This document shows positions 1-8,192 of a stretch of DNA of 30,058 bases, piece after piece. Origin of the DNA: Thauera sp. UBA6194. GTDB taxonomy: Bacteria > Pseudomonadota > Gammaproteobacteria > Burkholderiales > Rhodocyclaceae. A program made the translations under genes and the position numbers. The stretch is from the NCBI GenBank assembly GCA_002422685.1, contig DITC01000029.1:1-30058 (forward strand), in the 5' to 3' direction. Below the pieces are notes generated by a model that worked only from the letters and a program-made list of their open reading frames with translations, ran no database searches and was not told where the DNA came from. Each line of letters starts with the position of its first letter. Position 1 is the stretch's first letter.

Positions 1-443
1 GGCACCGAGTGGCCCTGGAAGTAGATCAGGTCGCCGTCGTGCGCCTCGGACGGCGCATGCCAGAAGTGCGAGAAGCCCACGTCGTAGAGCGCCGCCGCCG
101 ACGCGAACGAGGCGATGTGCCCGCCCACGTTGGTGTTCTTGTTCGCGCGCACCACCATCGCCATCGCGTTCCAGCGGATGTACGAGTGCAGCTTGATCTC
201 CATGTCCGCATCGCCCGGGTAGGGCGGCTGCTGGGCGGCGGGGATGGTGTTGATGTATTCGGTGGTGGCCGAGTAGGGGATGTTCACCCCTTCCTGACGC
301 GCGGTCGCGATCAGGGTCTCGATCAGGTAATGGGCGCGCTCGGGGCCGACGTTCTCGACGACGGCGGCGAGCGACTCCAGCCATTCCCTGGTTTCTTGCG
401 GGTCCGTGTCGTTATGTGCGGGAGCGTTGCTGAGTCCGGTCAT
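1..443 (-). CDS. aceE: Pyruvate dehydrogenase E1 component, N-terminal part (cut by window edge)
   Basis: The first 147 codons of a homodimeric-type pyruvate dehydrogenase E1 are visible. This thiamine-diphosphate enzyme decarboxylates pyruvate and acetylates the lipoyl groups of E2 in the cytoplasmic PDH complex. Recognisable stretches are ETREWLESL near the start, GPERAHYLIETLI, then NIPYSATTEYINTIP, IRWNAMAMVVRANK and GGHIASFASAA, ending at FWHAPSEAHDGDLIYFQGH. These match the start of AceE in order and spacing. The ATG at 443 is preceded by an AGGAGA ribosome binding site about six bases upstream. The full protein would be about 890 residues, so some 2.2 kb lies outside the window. A strong promoter sits 106 bases upstream. 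Only the E1 start is visible; aceF and lpd are presumably beyond the left edge. Confidence 0.93.
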   Translation of the reverse strand, partial: MTGLSNAPAHNDTDPQETREWLESLAAVVENVGPERAHYLIETLIATARQEGVNIPYSATTEYINTIPAAQQPPYPGDADMEIKLHSYIRWNAMAMVVRANKNTNVGGHIASFASAAALYDVGFSHFWHAPSEAHDGDLIYFQGHSV

Positions 444-548
444 GGTTCGTCTCCTCATGACTTGCGGTTGGCGATCTCTGCCCTTCGGGACAGAACGGTT
501 TTTGTTGCGAGCGAGACCATGCCGACTGCCGCACGGCCAGCGTTGCGA

Positions 549-577
549 ACTATAAAACGGCTTTTCGCATTGTGCAA
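549..577 (-). promoter_or_regulatory. Sigma70-type promoter for aceE, with flanking direct repeats
   Basis: Read on the minus strand, TTGCAC (577-572) and TATAGT (554-549) are separated by exactly 17 bases, a near-consensus sigma70 promoter pointing at aceE. A direct repeat, TGTGAAAAGC (589-580) and TGCGAAAAGC (569-560), lies 20 bases apart. One copy is just upstream of the -35 box and one is in the spacer, so it could be an operator. The regulator is not known from the sequence. The predicted leader is about 100 nt. Confidence 0.6.
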
Positions 578-608
578 TAGCTTTTCACATCTTGAATTCG
601 GCTGTGAT

Positions 609-1892
609 TCAGGGTGATGGCGAGTCCTCCACGGTGGCTTCGCGCGCAAACACGATCCGCCCGTTGCGGATCTCGCCGAGATGGATCTGGCGCGGTGTGT
701 TCAGGGTTTCGTGGTTGCTCGCGGAGTAGGGGTGGCGATAGGTCATGATCACGCCCTCGACCGGGGCGGCGAGGTTCTCCAGGGCTGCGCGGATGGCCGG
801 ACCGTCGGCGCTGGCCGCCTGGCGGATCGCTGCGGCGAGCAGCAGCATGGAGTCGTAGCCCTGGGCTGCGGCCGGCGGTACCGGAATGCGCGCGCTGCCG
901 GTGAGCGCCTTCCATGCGGCCAGGAAGTCCGTCTGGCGTGGCGTGCGTGGCTGCTCGATGAAGGTCTGCGGCATGCGCACGCCTTCGGCGTTCGGCCCGG
1001 CGATCTCGATGAAGCTGGACATCGCCAGCGTCCAGCTGCCGATGATCGGTACCGCCCAGCCCATGCGCGCGCGCTCGTTGGCGATGTGTGCGAGTTCGGG
1101 CCCGATGCCATAGGTGAGCACCGCCTGCGCCCCGGCCTGACGTGCGCGCTCGAGCGGCGCCCGCATCTCGGTCTGTTGAAGCTGGAAGCGCTCGACGGCG
1201 ACCGGTGCGAGACCGCGCCGCTGCAGCGCGGCCTCGAGGTCGTTCTTGCCGAGCACGCCGTAATTGGTGGCGTCGTGCAGGATGGCCAGGCGCGTGAAGC
1301 CACGGCTGACCACGGCCTCTTCGACGATCACTTCGGCTTGCAGGGTGTCGTTTGCGGACACCCTGAAGATGTAGTTTTCGGGGAACTCCGGGGCTTGAAA
1401 CTGGCGGGTGATCAGCGATCCGGTGGCCACCGAGGTGATGACGGGAATGCGTGCCGCCTGATACAGGCGCTGGCTCGCCAGGGCCACGCCGGTGTTGACG
1501 ATGCCCAGCCCCGCCACCACGCGCTCGCGATTGATGAAGTCGCGCACGATGAGGGCGCCGAGCTCGTTGCTGGCCTCGTCGTCGCGCTCGACGAGCTCGA
1601 TGTAGCGGCCGAGCAGGCCGCCGCCGCTGTTGAGTTCGGCTGTGGCGATGCGGATGCCGTCGCGCATCGAAAGGCCCATCGGCGCCGAGGGGCCCGAGAA
1701 TGGACCCGATACGCCGACGCGCAGCCGGGGGCGCTCGGTGCTGCTCGGCGGGCGCTGCCAGCCACCCGGCGCCGCAGCCTGCGCCAGGCCTGCCCGCGCG
1801 CTGCTCGCCTGCGTCGCCTGCGCCGCCATGCAGGGTGCGGCGACCAGCAAGCGAAGGAGGATGCGCCGGCGTGACGCTTCGAGCGGAGTCAT
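609..1892 (-). CDS. ABC transporter substrate-binding protein, branched-chain amino acid (LivJ-like) family
   Basis: A 427-residue periplasmic binding protein of the type I fold (Peripla_BP_6, Leu/Ile/Val family). The N-terminus has a basic SRRRILLRLL stretch followed by an alanine-rich hydrophobic segment, consistent with a signal peptide, possibly Tat-type. The mature part opens with LRVGVSGPFSGPSAPMG, the usual first strand and loop of this family, and continues with GGLLGRYIELVERDDEASN and an aromatic/glycine-rich C-terminal lobe. The family captures amino acids, amides or aromatic acids for ABC import; the ligand cannot be read here. No permease or ATPase gene is adjacent. The gene is divergent from a membrane histidine kinase 189 bp away, so it may deliver ligand to another transporter or act with the kinase. 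The ATG at 1892 has GAGG five bases upstream. Confidence 0.85.
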   Translation of the reverse strand: MTPLEASRRRILLRLLVAAPCMAAQATQASSARAGLAQAAAPGGWQRPPSSTERPRLRVGVSGPFSGPSAPMGLSMRDGIRIATAELNSGGGLLGRYIELVERDDEASNELGALIVRDFINRERVVAGLGIVNTGVALASQRLYQAARIPVITSVATGSLITRQFQAPEFPENYIFRVSANDTLQAEVIVEEAVVSRGFTRLAILHDATNYGVLGKNDLEAALQRRGLAPVAVERFQLQQTEMRAPLERARQAGAQAVLTYGIGPELAHIANERARMGWAVPIIGSWTLAMSSFIEIAGPNAEGVRMPQTFIEQPRTPRQTDFLAAWKALTGSARIPVPPAAAQGYDSMLLLAAAIRQAASADGPAIRAALENLAAPVEGVIMTYRHPYSASNHETLNTPRQIHLGEIRNGRIVFAREATVEDSPSP

Positions 1893-2081
1893 TGCCTCAC
1901 TGTAGGTAGCGACAGGCCCCGCACAAATTGGCGAAAACCCCGACGCTGGCGATGCGGCGGCGCATCATGCGTGATGACGAATGGATGGCGAGCTAAGGGT
2001 TAGACCGAATGACGGCCGGCGCGCCCGTTCGGTGAGAATCTCGCCTCGACTCCGCGCGCGCCTGCGCCCGCTCCCCGCTGC

Positions 2082-4790
2082 ATGCACTCTCCCGCCTCCG
2101 CCCCGGCCGCGTCCCAGCGCTGGTACTGGGCCATTCCTCATCTCGCCGTGGCGCTGTTCGCGCTGTCGATGCTCGCGCTCGTCGCCTTGTTGCAGGCGCG
2201 TGAGACCGGTGTCGAGCGCGATGCGCTCACGCGTGACCTGCAATGGACGGAGCAGGCCCTGCGCCGGACCATGCTCGGCACCGAGGAATTCCTCGCTCAG
2301 CTCGGGCGCGATCTCGCCGCCGGCACGCTGGATCACGATGATTTCCAGCTGCGGGCGAACGAGCATCTCGCGCTCAACTCCGCGCTCGGCAACATCGCCT
2401 GGGTAGGACGCGACCAGGTCGTCAGGTGGTCGGCCCCGTTCGACGCGCAGGCCTGGCTTGCCGGCGAGCATCTGCACGAAGCGCATGTGCAGGGCTTTCA
2501 GCAAAGCGCGCTGTCCTTCCGCCCGGCGTACGGGCGGCCGCACCCGCACGCAGAGCAGGGCGCGACGCTCGAGGTCTTCGTGCCCGTGCAGCGCGGAGGC
2601 GAGCTGCTCGGCGTGATCGTCGCCGCCTACGTGGTCGAGCGCATGATCACCCGCCTCGTCCCGGGCGCGTTCACCGAAAAATATCGCCTCGCCGTGGTCG
2701 ACGCCGAAGGCGAGGTGCTGGCCTTGAGCTCGGCGCTGCCGGCCGAGGACGAGCACCTCGCGCTCACGCTGCCGCTCGAGCCGCCCGGCAACGGCATGGC
2801 CTTGCAGGCGATGGCCTTTCGTCCCGGGGGCAGCGCCGCGCGCATGATGCCCTCCATCATCATCGTCGGCTTGTCGGCGCTGGTGCTGTGGAGCCTGTGG
2901 ATGCTGCGCCGCCATGTGCTGCGCCGCGTGCAGGTCGAGAAGGAGCGCGATCGCCTGTTCAACCTCTCGCTCGACATGCTGTGTGTGGTCGATCTGGAGG
3001 GTCGCTTCCGGCGCTGCAACCCGGCCTTCGAGCGCGTGCTCGGCCACGACCCGCTCGCGCTGCCCGGGCGCACGCTGATCGATTTCGTCCATCGCGACGA
3101 TGTGGCAGAGACGCTCGGCATGCTGCGCCGGCTGGTCGATGGCGAGCCGGTCAGCTTCGAGAACCGCTGCCGCTGCGCCGACGGCAGCTACAAATGGCTG
3201 ATGTGGAGCATCAACCCGGTGCGCGAGGAGGGGCTGGTGTATGGCGTGGCGCATGACGTCACCCGGCGCAAGGCGACCGAGGACGCGCTGCGCGCCGAGT
3301 CGGCCTTCCGCAAGGCGATGGAGGATTCCGTCGTCACCGGCTTGCGCGCCATCGATCTGTCCGGGCGCATCATCTACGTGAACACGGCCTTTTGCAGCAT
3401 GATCGGCTTCGAGGAACGGGAGCTTGTAGGGGCCGGGCGGCCCTTTCCCTACTGGCCCGAGGAGCTGCGCGACGTGTGCGAGCGCAACCTCGCGCTCACC
3501 TTGTCGGGCCAGGCGCCGCGCAGCGGCTTCGAGATGCGCATCCAGCGCAAGAACGGCGAGCGCTTCGACGCGCGCTTCTACCTCTCGCCGCTCATCGACC
3601 TCACCGGGCGGCAGACCGGCTGGATGGCCTCGATCACCGACATCACCGAGCCCAAGCGCGTGCGCGCCGCGCTCGAGGCCGCCCACGAGCGCTTCGAGGC
3701 GGTGCTCGACGGGCTGGACGCCGCGGTGTTCGTGGCCGATGCGCGCACCGACGAGATCCTGTTCGCCAACCTGGCCTTCAAGCGCATTCACGGCTTCGAT
3801 GCCGTGGGGCGCACGGTGCCGGGGGTCGGCGTGCAGCAGCCCGAGCGCAGCAAATACCGGGTCGATCCGCGCCAGCTGGCGAGCACGGATGTGCCCTGCG
3901 AGCTGTTCGACGGCGAGCTGCAGCATCCGCTCTCGGGACGCTGGTACCACGTGCGCGAGCGCGCCACGCGCTGGGTCGATGGCCGCGTCGTGCGCATGGG
4001 CATCGCCACCGACATCACCGACCGCAAGCACACGGCTGAGGTCGCGCGCCAGCAGGAAGAGCGCCTGCAGCGCACCTCGCGCCTGATCACCATGGGCGAG
4101 ATGGCCTCGACGCTGGCGCATGAGCTCAACCAGCCGCTGTCGGCGATCGCCAATTACTGCGCGGGTTCGGTCACGCGCCTGGAGTCGGGCAAGGCCAGGC
4201 CCGAAGATGTGCTGGTGGCGATGCAGAAGGCGGCCGCCCAGGCCGAGCGGGCGGGCAAGATCATTCGCCGTGTGCGCGAGTTCGTGAAGAAGAGCGAGCC
4301 GCGGCGCAGCGCGCTCGACCTCGCCGAGGTGCTCGAGGACGCGCTCGGCTTCGCCGACATCGACGCCCGGCGCACCGGCGCGCGCATCGTGACCGAGATC
4401 GAGCCGGGGCTGCCCGCGGCCTTCGCCGATCGCATCATGATCGAGCAGGTGCTGCTCAACCTGATCCGCAACGGGCTCGACGCGATGAGCGACGTGCCCA
4501 GGCCCGAGCGTGTGCTCACCATCCGCGTGCGCGCCTATGGGGCGACGGCGCTCGAGGTGGCGGTCATCGACCGCGGCCACGGCATCAGCGAGGAGGGGCG
4601 GCGGCAGCTGTTCACGCCCTTCTACACGACCAAGACCGAAGGGATGGGCATGGGGCTGAACATCTGCCGCTCGATCGTGGAATTCCACAACGGACGATTG
4701 ATTGTCGATGCCAACCCCGAAGGCGGTACCATATTCTCGTTTACCCTGCCGACGGAGACAGCCAGTGAGCGGATCGCCCGCAACGCCTGA
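2082..4790 (+). CDS. Membrane sensor histidine kinase with three PAS domains (FixL/DctB-like)
   Basis: A 902-residue hybrid-free sensor kinase. Predicted layout: TM1 at about residues 17-37, a periplasmic sensor region of about 215 residues, TM2 at about 256-275, then PAS domains at about 288-395, 405-525 and 532-655. HisKA follows with H680 in HELNQPL, and HATPase_c with N797 in the N box and a GMGMGL G box at 854-859. The HELNQPL H box and the C-terminal arrangement are those of FixL/DctB-type kinases that partner FixJ-like regulators. No heme-ligand assignment is attempted for the PAS domains. The stop overlaps the response-regulator gene by 26 nt, so the two are a translationally coupled pair. 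The stimulus is unknown; the divergent binding-protein gene and the downstream antiporter are the only contextual hints. The start is the first ATG and lacks a clear Shine-Dalgarno. Confidence 0.9.
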   Translation: MHSPASAPAASQRWYWAIPHLAVALFALSMLALVALLQARETGVERDALTRDLQWTEQALRRTMLGTEEFLAQLGRDLAAGTLDHDDFQLRANEHLALNSALGNIAWVGRDQVVRWSAPFDAQAWLAGEHLHEAHVQGFQQSALSFRPAYGRPHPHAEQGATLEVFVPVQRGGELLGVIVAAYVVERMITRLVPGAFTEKYRLAVVDAEGEVLALSSALPAEDEHLALTLPLEPPGNGMALQAMAFRPGGSAARMMPSIIIVGLSALVLWSLWMLRRHVLRRVQVEKERDRLFNLSLDMLCVVDLEGRFRRCNPAFERVLGHDPLALPGRTLIDFVHRDDVAETLGMLRRLVDGEPVSFENRCRCADGSYKWLMWSINPVREEGLVYGVAHDVTRRKATEDALRAESAFRKAMEDSVVTGLRAIDLSGRIIYVNTAFCSMIGFEERELVGAGRPFPYWPEELRDVCERNLALTLSGQAPRSGFEMRIQRKNGERFDARFYLSPLIDLTGRQTGWMASITDITEPKRVRAALEAAHERFEAVLDGLDAAVFVADARTDEILFANLAFKRIHGFDAVGRTVPGVGVQQPERSKYRVDPRQLASTDVPCELFDGELQHPLSGRWYHVRERATRWVDGRVVRMGIATDITDRKHTAEVARQQEERLQRTSRLITMGEMASTLAHELNQPLSAIANYCAGSVTRLESGKARPEDVLVAMQKAAAQAERAGKIIRRVREFVKKSEPRRSALDLAEVLEDALGFADIDARRTGARIVTEIEPGLPAAFADRIMIEQVLLNLIRNGLDAMSDVPRPERVLTIRVRAYGATALEVAVIDRGHGISEEGRRQLFTPFYTTKTEGMGMGLNICRSIVEFHNGRLIVDANPEGGTIFSFTLPTETASERIARNA

Positions 4791-5403
4791 CCAGATCGTT
4801 CATGTCGTCGACGACGACGAAGCCTTGCGCGATTCGCTCGTGTGGATGCTCGAAGCCAATGGCTACGCGGTGTCCGCGCATGATTCGGCCGAGGCGTTCC
4901 TGGATGGGCTGAGCACCACCATGACCGGCTGCATCCTGCTCGACGTGCGCATGCCGGGCATGAGCGGGCTCGAGCTGTTCGAGGAGCTCCAGCGCCGGCG
5001 CTGCGGGCTGCCGGTGGTGTTCATCACCGGCCATGGCGACGTGCCGATGGCCGTGTCCGCGCTCAAGCAGGGCGCGGTCGATTTCATCGAGAAGCCGTTT
5101 GGCGAGCGCGACATGATGCGGCTGGTCGAGCAGTGCCTGCTGCTCGAGCGCGACACGCGCGAGAAGCGCCTGCAAGAGGCCGACACGGTGCGCCGGCTCG
5201 AGCAGCTCACCCAGCGCGAGCGCGAAGTGCTCGAGCTGATCATCGTCGGCAGGCTCAACAAGCAGATCGCCGACGTGCTCGGGATCAGCATCAAGACGGT
5301 CGAGGTGCATCGGGCCCGCGTCATGGAGAAGATGGGCGCGCATTCGCTCGCCGAGCTCGTCCAGCACATCGTCTCGCTCGAGCCCGGCGTGGTCGCACGC
5401 TGA
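4765..5403 (+). CDS. FixJ/LuxR-type two-component response regulator
   Basis: A 212-residue cytoplasmic transcription regulator and the cognate partner of the preceding kinase. The receiver domain shows the acidic cluster D16-D18, phospho-acceptor D60 in LLDVRMPGMSG, the T in VFITGHGD and K110 in EKPF. A FixJ/LuxR HTH follows at about residues 146-205 (LTQREREVLELI, then IADVLGISIKTVEVHR). I chose the GTG at 4765 because GGAG sits seven bases upstream and the protein then begins just before the receiver. A longer in-frame version from 4702 would add 21 basic residues with no family match. The gene overlaps the kinase end by 26 nt and ends 15 nt before the antiporter gene, which may belong to the same transcript. 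Confidence 0.9.
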   Translation: MSGSPATPDQIVHVVDDDEALRDSLVWMLEANGYAVSAHDSAEAFLDGLSTTMTGCILLDVRMPGMSGLELFEELQRRRCGLPVVFITGHGDVPMAVSALKQGAVDFIEKPFGERDMMRLVEQCLLLERDTREKRLQEADTVRRLEQLTQREREVLELIIVGRLNKQIADVLGISIKTVEVHRARVMEKMGAHSLAELVQHIVSLEPGVVAR

Positions 5404-5418
5404 GTTGGTGACGGCCAG

Positions 5419-7161
5419 ATGACCGGGATCAACGCGCTTTTCCTCCTCACCGGCCTGCTGCTGTTCATCAGCGTGCTGGCCAGCACCATCTCGGCCCGGC
5501 TCGGACTGCCGCTGCTGCTGCTGTTTCTCGGTGTGGGCATGCTGGCGGGAGAGGACGGGCCGGGCGGCATCGTATTCGAGGATTTTTTCATCGCCTCGCT
5601 GATCGGCCAGGCGGCGCTGTCGGTGATCCTGCTCGACGGCGGGCTGCGCACGCGGGTGAGCAGCTTCCGCGTCGGTCTCAAGCCCGCCGCGGTGCTCGCC
5701 ACCTGGGGGGTGGTGGGTACCGCCGGCCTGCTCGGCATCTTCGCCACCTGGCTGCTCGACGTGGACTGGCGGCTCGGGCTGTTGCTGGCCGCGATCGTGG
5801 GCTCGACCGATGCGGCGGCGGTGTTCGCCCTGCTGCGCAACAGCGGCGTGCGGCTCAACCAGCGCGTGCAGGCCACGCTCGAGATCGAATCCGGCGCCAA
5901 CGACCCGATGGCCATCCTGCTCGTCACCGCGCTCGTCGGCATGCTGCTCGAGCCGGACATGGCGAGCCTGTCGGGCTTTGTCTGGATGCTGGTGAGCCAG
6001 CTCGGGCTCGGCGCGCTGATCGGCCTGGGCGGGGGCTGGGTGCTGTCGCGGCTGATGGCGCGGCTGAGTCTGCCCGAGGGGCTGTATGCGCTGCTCATCC
6101 TGTCGGGTGGCACGCTGGTGTTCGCCGCCACCAACCTGATGAACGGTAGCGGTTTTCTGGCGGTGTACCTGGCCGGGGTGGTGGTTGGCAACCGGCGCTC
6201 GCACGCTACCGAGCACGTGCTGCGTGTGATGGACGGGCTGGCCTGGTTGGCGCAGGCGGGCATGTTCGTGGTGCTCGGCTTGCTGGTCACGCCCTCGCAT
6301 CTGCTCGATCACGCAGGCGCGGCGCTGGCCATGGCGGTGTTCCTGATGCTGGTCGCGCGCCCGCTCGCGGTGGTGATCGGTCTGGCGCCGTTCCGCTACA
6401 AACGCAATGAGCTCGCCTATGTGAGCTGGGTCGGCCTGCGCGGCGCGGTGCCGGTGGTGCTGGCGATCGTGCCGGTGGTGATGGGGGTGCCGGAGTCGCG
6501 CCTGCTGTTCGACGTGGCCTTCGCGGTGGTGCTGCTGTCCTTGCTGGTGCAGGGGGCGACCGTGCCGCTGGCGGCGCGCTTGCTCAAGGTCGAGGTGCCG
6601 CCGCGCGACGAGCCGCGCGACAAGCGCGAGGTCTGGGTGGACGAGGAGGTCGCGGTCGACCTGCTCGAGTATGGCGTGACCGCCGGCTCGCGCGCCGAGG
6701 GGGTGCATCCCGACGATATCGCCGCCGAGTTCGAGGGCATCGGCGTGCGCTGCGTGGCGCTGGTGCGCAGCGGGCGGCTGCATCCGCTCACAATGGAGAC
6801 GCGCATGCTGCCGGGCGACTCGGTGTGGTTCGTGGCGCCCGACGAGGAGGCCGACCGGATCGCGCGCCTGTTCGGCGGCATGGGGGGCAATCTGGGCGCG
6901 AGCGTCAGCTTCTTCGGCGAGTTCGTGGTCGATCCGGAGTGCCTCGCCGGCGATCTGGCCGACGCCTACGGGCTCGGCATCGAAGCGCGCGAGCGCACGC
7001 TGTCGGTGGGGCAGATGCTGCTCGCGCGCCTCGGCCGCGCTGCGGTGGTGGGCGACCGGGTGCATATCGGGGCCTTCACGCTCACCGTGCGCGAGATGAG
7101 CGACGCCGGCGCGCTGACCTCCGTGGGCATCAAGTGCCCCGCGCCCGACGGTCTGCGTTGA
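5419..7161 (+). CDS. nhaP2: K+/H+ antiporter, CPA1 family (NhaP2/CvrA type)
   Basis: A 580-residue inner-membrane cation/proton antiporter. The first roughly 390 residues form the Na_H_Exchanger domain with about 12 membrane segments. Diagnostic stretches are the GMLAGEDGPGGI loop, D131 in GSTDAAAVF and the ion-binding N161-D162 in ESGANDPMA. The cytoplasmic tail holds a TrkA-C-like domain (about 400-480, AVDLLEYGVTAGSRAEG onward) and a final CorC/HlyC-like domain (about 495-575). This three-part layout and the length match NhaP2/CvrA, which exports K+ for protons and aids survival at low osmolarity. It lies 15 nt after the response-regulator gene, suggesting co-transcription, though functional linkage to that pair is unproven. 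K+ versus Na+ specificity cannot be told from sequence alone. Confidence 0.88.
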   Translation: MTGINALFLLTGLLLFISVLASTISARLGLPLLLLFLGVGMLAGEDGPGGIVFEDFFIASLIGQAALSVILLDGGLRTRVSSFRVGLKPAAVLATWGVVGTAGLLGIFATWLLDVDWRLGLLLAAIVGSTDAAAVFALLRNSGVRLNQRVQATLEIESGANDPMAILLVTALVGMLLEPDMASLSGFVWMLVSQLGLGALIGLGGGWVLSRLMARLSLPEGLYALLILSGGTLVFAATNLMNGSGFLAVYLAGVVVGNRRSHATEHVLRVMDGLAWLAQAGMFVVLGLLVTPSHLLDHAGAALAMAVFLMLVARPLAVVIGLAPFRYKRNELAYVSWVGLRGAVPVVLAIVPVVMGVPESRLLFDVAFAVVLLSLLVQGATVPLAARLLKVEVPPRDEPRDKREVWVDEEVAVDLLEYGVTAGSRAEGVHPDDIAAEFEGIGVRCVALVRSGRLHPLTMETRMLPGDSVWFVAPDEEADRIARLFGGMGGNLGASVSFFGEFVVDPECLAGDLADAYGLGIEARERTLSVGQMLLARLGRAAVVGDRVHIGAFTLTVREMSDAGALTSVGIKCPAPDGLR

Positions 7162-7226
7162 GCGTGCCGTGGGCGCCGTGGCGCCCGATGCCGTCGCGCG
7201 GGGCCCGTCGAGCGCGCCCGATGCTG

Positions 7227-7251
7227 TAAAATCCTGCTCTTTTTTAAGGGG
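7227..7251 (+). promoter_or_regulatory. Candidate -10 box and ribosome binding site of folD
   Basis: TAAAAT at 7227-7232, preceded by TG, is a good -10 element; no convincing -35 box is seen at the right distance. A T-run and AAGGGG (7246-7251) follow, the latter eight bases before the folD ATG. This suggests folD has its own promoter with a short leader, separate from the antiporter gene. Confidence 0.4.
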
Positions 7252-7259
7252 CTATTCCG

Positions 7260-8126
7260 ATGACCGCTCGCATCATCGACGGCAACGCGCTCTCGGCGCG
7301 TGTGCGGGGCGAGATCGCCGAGCGCGCTGCAGCGCTGATGGCGCGCGGCGTGCAACCCTGCCTGGCGGTCATGCTGGTCGGCGCAGACCCCGCGTCGGCG
7401 GTCTATGTGCGCAACAAGGTCGCCGGCTGCGAGAAGGCCGGCATCCGCTCGCTGCGCTTCGACTACCCCGAGACCGCGACCCAGGAAGAGGTGATGGCCA
7501 GGCTCGCCGAGCTCAACGCCGATCCCGCGGTGCACGGCATCCTGGTGCAGCTGCCGCTGCCCAGGCACCTGGACGAGGTCGCCGTGCTCGAAGCGATCGC
7601 CATCGAGAAGGACGTCGACGGCTTTCACGCCGAGAACGTAGGCCGCCTGTCGCAGAACCGCGAGGGCTTCATCCCCTGTACCCCGCACGGCGTCATGAAG
7701 ATGCTCGAGAGCGCCGGCGTGCAGGTGCAGGGCGCCGAAGCGGTGGTGATCGGGCGCTCGAACATCGTCGGCAAGCCGATGGCCGCGCTGCTGACCAACG
7801 CCGGCGCCACCGTCACCGTGTGCCATTCGAAGACCAAGGACCTCGCCTTCCACACCCGCCGTGCCGACATCCTGGTGGCGGCGATCGGCAAGCCGCGCTT
7901 CGTCACCGCCGACATGATCAAGCCCGGCGCCACGGTCATCGACGTCGGCATCAACCGCCTGCAGGACGGCCCCGATGCCGGCAAGCTGTGCGGCGACGTG
8001 GATTTCGAGTCGGCCAGGGAAGTCGCCGGCGCCATCACCCCGGTGCCGGGTGGCGTGGGGCCGATGACGATCACCATGCTGCTGGAAAACACCGTGATCT
8101 CCGCCGAGCGCGCCGCCGGGAAATAG
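7260..8126 (+). CDS. folD: Bifunctional methylenetetrahydrofolate dehydrogenase/cyclohydrolase
   Basis: A 288-residue FolD, full length for the family. It interconverts 5,10-methylene-, methenyl- and 10-formyl-tetrahydrofolate in the cytoplasm, using NADP+, and supplies formyl groups for purine synthesis and initiator tRNA. Visible signatures are the catalytic Y49 and K53 in YVRNKVAGCEKAGI, the QLPLP stretch, D118-V-D120-GF, the dinucleotide-binding GRSNIVGKPMA and the C-terminal PGGVGPMTI motif. The purine genes purE and purK directly downstream fit the one-carbon role. Oddly, its TAG stop lies inside the left arm of a large inverted repeat, so the last codons and the 3' end are set by that element. 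Confidence 0.97.
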   Translation: MTARIIDGNALSARVRGEIAERAAALMARGVQPCLAVMLVGADPASAVYVRNKVAGCEKAGIRSLRFDYPETATQEEVMARLAELNADPAVHGILVQLPLPRHLDEVAVLEAIAIEKDVDGFHAENVGRLSQNREGFIPCTPHGVMKMLESAGVQVQGAEAVVIGRSNIVGKPMAALLTNAGATVTVCHSKTKDLAFHTRRADILVAAIGKPRFVTADMIKPGATVIDVGINRLQDGPDAGKLCGDVDFESAREVAGAITPVPGGVGPMTITMLLENTVISAERAAGK

Positions 8127-8177
8127 GGGACAGACCCCAATTTCTCCGGGAAAAATCGGGGTCTGTCCCCTATTTCC
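8119..8177 (+). repeat. Perfect inverted repeat of the GGGGTCTGTCCCC (REP-like) class
   Basis: Two 20-bp arms, 8119-8138 and 8158-8177, are exact reverse complements around a 19-nt loop. The core GGGGACAGACCCC / GGGGTCTGTCCCC is a palindromic motif widely dispersed between genes in many proteobacteria and often linked to REP-associated (RAYT) transposases. Here the left arm contains the folD stop codon and the right arm ends 15 nt before the purE start. The RNA would form a very stable hairpin, able to attenuate, terminate or protect the transcript between folD and purE. It has no T-run, so a canonical intrinsic terminator is less likely. Confidence 0.9.
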
Positions 8178-8192
8178 TTTCAGGACTTCGAG

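Noticed and set aside
1965..4688. Very long minus-strand open frame opposite the histidine kinase
   Set aside because: It is the mirror of a GC-rich kinase gene with clear motifs; the predicted peptide is His/Arg/Ala-rich with no family resemblance. Similar frames opposite the antiporter (4741-7065), the helicase (16401-19598) and res (26457-28481) were dropped for the same reason.
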